Shown piece after piece: positions 60,402 to 64,000 of a stretch of DNA of 64,000 nt. A program made the translations under genes and the position numbers. Origin of the DNA: an uncultured Spirochaetales bacterium (GTDB lineage: Bacteria; Spirochaetota; Spirochaetia; Sphaerochaetales; Sphaerochaetaceae); assembly GCA_944393005.1 (NCBI GenBank), contig CALXYO010000003.1, positions 1 through 64,000 on the forward strand, read 5' to 3'. Each line of letters starts with the position of its first letter. The stretch's first letter is position 1. Under the pieces are notes generated by a model. That model saw only the letters and a program-made list of their open reading frames with translations. It was not told where the DNA came from and made no database searches.

Positions 60402-61115
60402 TCAGACTGCAGCATAAAGCTGGCTGTATGATTTTGATTTATCCGCTTCGACTGCCATGAACCTGCCTTCAAGACACTTAGCCGCACTGAGCGAGAAAAC
60501 AGATGCGAAGTCAGTTACCAGCGGACGGATGACACTCTCCATTTCCTCTTTTCCGACATTTCTTGTAATCAGCTTGTCGGAAAGATTCACGGGAGGACAC
60601 TGTGTTCTCAGATATATGGTTCCGGCATACATTCCATTTCCGCAGAAATAACCTGTTATGTCTTTTCTTTCATCAAGATTGAGAACGATTATGATTCCTC
60701 CGGCAAGGTATTCACCCAGAAAGGATCCTGTCCTTCCTCCTATGACCAGAATGCTTTTCCTGTCCACGTATGCCTTCATGTGCACACCGGCCCTGTACCC
60801 GGCATCGCCTCTGATATAGACACGTCCGCCTCTCATGCCGTATGCAAGCGCATCGCCGGCGCTGCCGTTTACGGCGAGAAGACCCGCATTCATTGTATCT
60901 GCCGCAGCATCCTGGACATTGCCATCCACATAAATGCTGCCGCCGTCAAGATAGGATGCAATCGCATTTCCCGGTGTCCCTGCTATATGCATGATACCGT
61001 TCTTCATTCCGCAGCCGATATAACGTTCACCGAGACATCCTGTCACAGATATCTCCTCATTCTCATGCTTCCTTATTCCATCAATTCCGTCTTTTCTTAT
61101 GTCAACTACCTTCAT
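60402..61115 (-). CDS. Glutamate synthase GXGXG-domain subunit (GltB3)
   Basis: A 237-residue protein containing the C-terminal GXGXG right-handed beta-helix of glutamate synthase as a stand-alone chain (GNAIASYLDGGSIYVDGNVQ, YGMRGGRVYIRGDAG, GGRTGSFLGEYLAGGIIIVL). The GltB enzyme is split into three genes, the archaeal-type arrangement. The start at 61115 (MKVVDIRKD) has AGGAG and overlaps the end of the FMN-subunit gene. The domain connects the glutaminase and FMN sites. Confidence 0.85.
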   Translation of the reverse strand: MKVVDIRKDGIDGIRKHENEEISVTGCLGERYIGCGMKNGIMHIAGTPGNAIASYLDGGSIYVDGNVQDAAADTMNAGLLAVNGSAGDALAYGMRGGRVYIRGDAGYRAGVHMKAYVDRKSILVIGGRTGSFLGEYLAGGIIIVLNLDERKDITGYFCGNGMYAGTIYLRTQCPPVNLSDKLITRNVGKEEMESVIRPLVTDFASVFSLSAAKCLEGRFMAVEADKSKSYSQLYAAV

Positions 61116-61116
61116 G

Positions 61117-62601
61117 TCATTCTCCTGCATATCTGATTCCGAGAATCTCAAGTTCTTTCTCATTGAGTGCCACACCGCGCAGCGCCATCCTGTTGCCCCG
61201 CAGTGCCTCGATGCTGTTTATCCCCATTCCTCCCATGATCTCTTTTATTTCGCGTGTCCATGCATTCATGAGATTGACAAGCCGTTTTGCGCCCTTTTCC
61301 GGATCAAGTCTTTTTGTGAGTTCAGGATCCTGCGTCGCGATTCCCCATGCACACCTGCCAGTGTGGCATGATGCGCATATATGGCAGCCAAGCGCGCAAA
61401 GGGCTGCAGTTCCGATTGAGACAGCATCGGCGCCAAGTGCTATGGCCTTGACGGTATCGGCTGAATTTCTTATGCCGCCTGAGGCGATGATGCTCACGCG
61501 GTCCCTTATCTTTTCCTCCCTCAGTCTCTGGTCCACAGCTGCGATTGCAAATTCGATGGGAATGCCCACATTGTCCCTTATGCGTTTGGGGGCAGCTCCC
61601 GTTCCGCCCCTGTAGCCGTCTATTGAAATGATATCGGCACCGCTTCTTGCAATTCCCGAGGCGATAGGCGCGATGTTGTGAACAGCTGCGACTTTGACCA
61701 TCACAGGTTTCCTGTAATGTGTGGCTTCCTTTATTGACATGACGAGCTGCGCCAGATCCTCGATGGAATAGATATCGTGATGCGGAGCCGGACTTATGGC
61801 ATCAAGACCTTCTGGCACCATCCTTGTTCTGGATACATCGCCGATGATCTTGCGCCCTGTGAGATGACCTCCGATTCCTGGCTTTGCTCCCTGACCGATC
61901 TTTATTTCAATGGCGGCTGCCGTGTTCAGATATGTCTCATGCACACCGAAACGTCCCGATGCGACCTGAACGATTGTGTTCTCCTTGTACGGGTAAAGAC
62001 TTTCATGAAGTCCTCCTTCACCTGTATTCCAGTATGTTCCGAGTTCTTCTGCCGCTGCTGCCAGAGCTTTATGAACATTCAGACTGATCGCTCCATAGCT
62101 CATTGCCGCGAACAGTATCGGTGTTTTCAGCTCAAGATGCGGCGGAAGGTTATTTATAAGCCGTCCTTCCTTATCCCTCTGTATCTTTTCAGGCCGCTGT
62201 CCGATGAACACTGCGGTTTCCATAGGCTCCCTGAGCGGATCGATGGAGGGGTTTGTCACCTGGCTGGCGTTCAGCAGCATCCTGTCGAAGTATACGGGAA
62301 TGTTCTTCTCTCTTGCCCCCATGGATGAAAGCAGGACTCCTCCCGTTTCAGCCTGAAGGATTATCTCACTGATGTCATCCTTCCTGAAAACGGAGTTTTC
62401 CCTGAATCTGTTTTCGTCTTCCGTTATGTAAATGGCTCCGGCAGGACAGAAAGACACACAGCGCTGGCAGTCAACGCATTTGTCATGATGGAATACAAGT
62501 GTTCTGTTCTCACTTGCTGTTATTGCCCCGAATGAACATTCTGATACGCATCTGAGGCAGGAAACGCAGCTGTCATCCTTTCTTATTCTGTATCTCCTCA
62601 T
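61117..62601 (-). CDS. Glutamate synthase FMN-domain subunit with two [4Fe-4S] motifs (GltB2)
   Basis: A 494-residue protein. Two ferredoxin motifs open it (Cys12, 15, 18, 22 and Cys42, 45, 48, 52). The FMN and 2-oxoglutarate barrel follows (MSYGAISLNVHKALAAAAEE, NTGEGGLHES, QGAKPGIGGHLTG, MVKVAAVHNIAP, IDGYRGGTGAAP). A 3Fe-4S-type cysteine cluster is in CHICASCHTGRC. It makes glutamate from 2-oxoglutarate and ammonia. Its start overlaps gltB1 (ATGA) and AGGAGG precedes. Confidence 0.93.
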   Translation of the reverse strand: MRRYRIRKDDSCVSCLRCVSECSFGAITASENRTLVFHHDKCVDCQRCVSFCPAGAIYITEDENRFRENSVFRKDDISEIILQAETGGVLLSSMGAREKNIPVYFDRMLLNASQVTNPSIDPLREPMETAVFIGQRPEKIQRDKEGRLINNLPPHLELKTPILFAAMSYGAISLNVHKALAAAAEELGTYWNTGEGGLHESLYPYKENTIVQVASGRFGVHETYLNTAAAIEIKIGQGAKPGIGGHLTGRKIIGDVSRTRMVPEGLDAISPAPHHDIYSIEDLAQLVMSIKEATHYRKPVMVKVAAVHNIAPIASGIARSGADIISIDGYRGGTGAAPKRIRDNVGIPIEFAIAAVDQRLREEKIRDRVSIIASGGIRNSADTVKAIALGADAVSIGTAALCALGCHICASCHTGRCAWGIATQDPELTKRLDPEKGAKRLVNLMNAWTREIKEIMGGMGINSIEALRGNRMALRGVALNEKELEILGIRYAGE

Positions 62602-63695
62602 CTTCCGGCCTCCTTCTCAAGTGTCACTATGACAGCCTCTCCGCCGCGCGGTGCCCATATTCTGTCAGGATTGTCCTCAATGACTCTGATTGCGGCTTCT
62701 TCCGAGCTGAAATACACGGTGTGTCCTTTCTCTGCCGCGACGAGGCTTCTGAGCTTCAGTCTGTCGTTGAGTGCCATCATTCCTCCGCTGAAACCGACAA
62801 GAATCGAGAACGGTCCGGTGATGAGGAATGATGAGAACATGTTTCTCATGTATGAAAGTCTGTTCCTTTCATCTTCATCCTCTGTCGCCGCGATCGTGGA
62901 CCAGAAAGGCGCTGCGATCACATGGGAACATTCTTCAAGCGTGAGACCCTGCTTGCGTGTAAGATAGTCGAGGATGTATGTTATGACCTCTGTATCTGTC
63001 AGAAGGTTGCAGGAGTAACCGTACATCTCGACCGCCCTGCGGTTAGCATCGTAGGAAGATATCTCGCCATTGTGCACGACAGTTAGATCCAGCAGAGAGA
63101 AAGGATGTGATCCTGCCCACCATCCCGGAGTATTTGTCGGGTAGCGCCCGTGAGCCGTCCATGAATACCCCTCGTATTCCTCGATGCGGTAGAAATCAGC
63201 GACATCCTCAGGATAGCCTACGGCCTTGAACACACCCATATCCTTGCCGCATGAGACGACATACGCGCCATCAATTGAATCATTTATCCTGATCATGGCC
63301 AGTGATGTGTATTCGTCTTCATCAAGCTGGCTGTCCTGCAGCATGTGAGGCAGCGGGGAGACGAAATAGCGCCATATGAGAGGCGCATCTGCAATCGCAC
63401 TTGTCTGGCGTACAGGTATTTTCGAGAGGTTTATTATGTCGAACCGTCTGTCCAGAAAACGTTCCGTCTCTTCTCTTGAGGTCTGTGAATCATAGAAAAC
63501 ATGCAGTGCATAGTAATCCTTGTACTGCGGGTATATTCCATAACCTGCAAAGCCTCCGCCAAGTCCGTTTGATCTGTTGTGCATGACCTTTATGCTCTTT
63601 TTTATTGCTTCACCCGTGATACGTCTTCCGTCACGGCAGAATATTCCGCTTATCGCGCATCCTGAACTTATTCTGACTTCGCCTTCTTTCTTCAT
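62598..63695 (-). CDS. Glutamate synthase glutaminase-domain subunit (GltB1)
   Basis: A 365-residue class II amidotransferase subunit. The nucleophile is probably Cys13 in SSGCAISGIF, so a short propeptide must be removed, as in GltB. NRSNGLGGGFAGYGIYPQ, WTAHGRYPTNTPGWWAGSHP and VVHNGEISSYDANRR are the glutaminase hallmarks. It releases ammonia from glutamine for the FMN subunit. AGAGGCGG precedes the ATG. It is first in the gltB1-gltB2-gltB3-asnB operon, with a terminator hairpin in its leader. Confidence 0.88.
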   Translation of the reverse strand: MKKEGEVRISSGCAISGIFCRDGRRITGEAIKKSIKVMHNRSNGLGGGFAGYGIYPQYKDYYALHVFYDSQTSREETERFLDRRFDIINLSKIPVRQTSAIADAPLIWRYFVSPLPHMLQDSQLDEDEYTSLAMIRINDSIDGAYVVSCGKDMGVFKAVGYPEDVADFYRIEEYEGYSWTAHGRYPTNTPGWWAGSHPFSLLDLTVVHNGEISSYDANRRAVEMYGYSCNLLTDTEVITYILDYLTRKQGLTLEECSHVIAAPFWSTIAATEDEDERNRLSYMRNMFSSFLITGPFSILVGFSGGMMALNDRLKLRSLVAAEKGHTVYFSSEEAAIRVIEDNPDRIWAPRGGEAVIVTLEKEAGR

Positions 63696-63720
63696 AAGCC
63701 GCCTCTGAAACCGGGAAAAT

Positions 63721-63761
63721 AAAAAAAGGACGTTCAGAGAATCATCTCTTTGAACGTCCTT
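63721..63761 (-). terminator. Leader terminator (attenuator candidate) of the glutamate synthase operon
   Basis: AAGGACGTTCA (63726-63736) pairs with TGAACGTCCTT (63751-63761), with a further inner GAGA/TCTC stem. On the minus strand it is followed by seven T. It lies between the promoter at 63776-63805 and the gltB1 start. Confidence 0.7.
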
Positions 63762-63775
63762 GTTCTTTGAGGTAC

Positions 63776-63805
63776 GTTTTACGACATATCTTCATTGTGT
63801 GTCAA
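63776..63805 (-). promoter_or_regulatory. Promoter of the glutamate synthase operon
   Basis: TTGACA (63800-63805), 18-base spacer, TAAAAC (63776-63781). The predicted leader is about 75 bases and contains the terminator hairpin. Confidence 0.6.
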
Positions 63806-63858
63806 TTATGGTTTTGAATTTTTCAGGAATAAAAATTCAGAAAACTGCATGAAACATA

Positions 63859-63888
63859 CTTGACTTTGACTGAAGCTTTTCCATATCA
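63859..63888 (+). promoter_or_regulatory. Promoter of the last plus-strand gene
   Basis: TTGACT (63859-63864), 18-base spacer, TATCAT (63883-63888). Confidence 0.5.
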
Positions 63889-63904
63889 TTCCGGCATATA
63901 CAGC

Positions 63905-63939
63905 AAAGGCGCTGCAGAAATGTTTCTGCGGCGCTTTTT
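63905..63939 (+). terminator. Leader terminator of the last plus-strand gene
   Basis: A 16-bp hairpin (63905-63920 with 63923-63938, two G-T pairs) ends in TTTTT. No gene precedes it on this strand, and it lies between a promoter and the start codon at 63958. Confidence 0.65.
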
Positions 63940-63957
63940 CCGTTAATGGAGGTTACT

Positions 63958-64000
63958 ATGGACGTGGAGGATATCAGACAGCTGCTTGCAGAGTATGAGG
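63958..64000 (+). CDS. Start of an unidentified gene, cut by the window end
   Basis: ATG at 63958 with GGAGG five bases upstream begins MDVEDIRQLLAEYE and runs off the window. Fourteen residues are too few to name a family. Confidence 0.5.
   Translation, partial: MDVEDIRQLLAEYE

Noticed and set aside
1..64000. CRISPR arrays, complete insertion sequences, rRNA genes
   Set aside because: No regular repeat-spacer pattern, transposase gene or rRNA sequence was seen.

Overview
The window looks like a chromosomal segment of a host-associated or anaerobic spirochaete, most like the Sphaerochaeta/Treponema side of the phylum. This is inferred from protein character, not from a marker gene. Supporting traits are a CarD-type regulator next to the MEP-pathway genes ispD and ispF, a flavin-dependent thymidylate synthase (ThyX), an Lpt outer-membrane transport cluster beside rpoN, hpf, hprK and ptsH, a two-gene SUF-like iron-sulfur system, and substrate-binding proteins that start with a signal peptide followed by a small Gly/Ala/acidic stretch. 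Base composition is moderate, and the defence island is more AT-rich than the rest.

Layout. 1-2000 is decayed DNA: one acetyltransferase, a broken AAA-ATPase-like gene, a possible tRNA-like 3' end and remnants. 2000-8467 (minus strand) holds a minimal sufC-sufB pair with a Fur/PerR-like box, an amino-acid ABC transporter with two binding proteins whose promoters carry ArgR-like boxes, and a MATE exporter. 8625-21067 is housekeeping: aspartokinase, an orphan sugar-type ABC ATPase, a TetR regulator, a CNNM/CBS protein, a KaiC-like ATPase, ispDF-carD, malQ-rsmE-thyX, an esterase and a CmpB-like membrane protein. 21132-30772 has uvrC on the plus strand facing a long minus-strand block: ymdB-like, rseC, lptC, lptA, lptB, rpoN, hpf, hprK, ptsH, a LexA-like gene and holA. 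Then come tRNA-Leu, an NADPH-linked flavoprotein pair (SudB-like plus GltA), a PTS EIIA, a folate enzyme, two oligopeptide-type permeases, an M20 peptidase and tRNA-Phe.

The accessory island runs from about 37.5 to 57.0 kb. It holds a complete type 1 BREX operon (brxA, brxB, brxC, pglX, an AlbA_2/Schlafen-type ATPase, pglZ, brxL). Immediately after it, with translation of the first gene coupled to the end of brxL, comes a two-gene unit that I read as a type II Thoeris system: a two-helix membrane protein with a Macro domain, and a TIR-like protein with its candidate catalytic glutamate. A convergent TraX/M48-peptidase pair and a plasmid-type parA/parB pair flanked by AT-rich repeats follow. 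The island ends in a nitroreductase remnant cut off by a terminator.

The right end is a nitrogen-assimilation block: pyrG, and facing it a four-gene operon for an archaeal-type split glutamate synthase plus asparagine synthetase. The GltA protein encoded at 31.9-33.3 kb could supply the NADPH-oxidising subunit.

Two regulatory themes recur. At seven genes (the MATE exporter, carD, malQ, uvrC, hprK, the ymdB-like gene and the first oligopeptide permease) a -10 hexamer ends 6-7 bases before the ATG and no ribosome-binding site is present, which predicts leaderless mRNAs. At pyrG, the glutamate synthase operon and the last partial gene, an intrinsic terminator lies between a promoter and the start codon, which predicts transcription attenuation.
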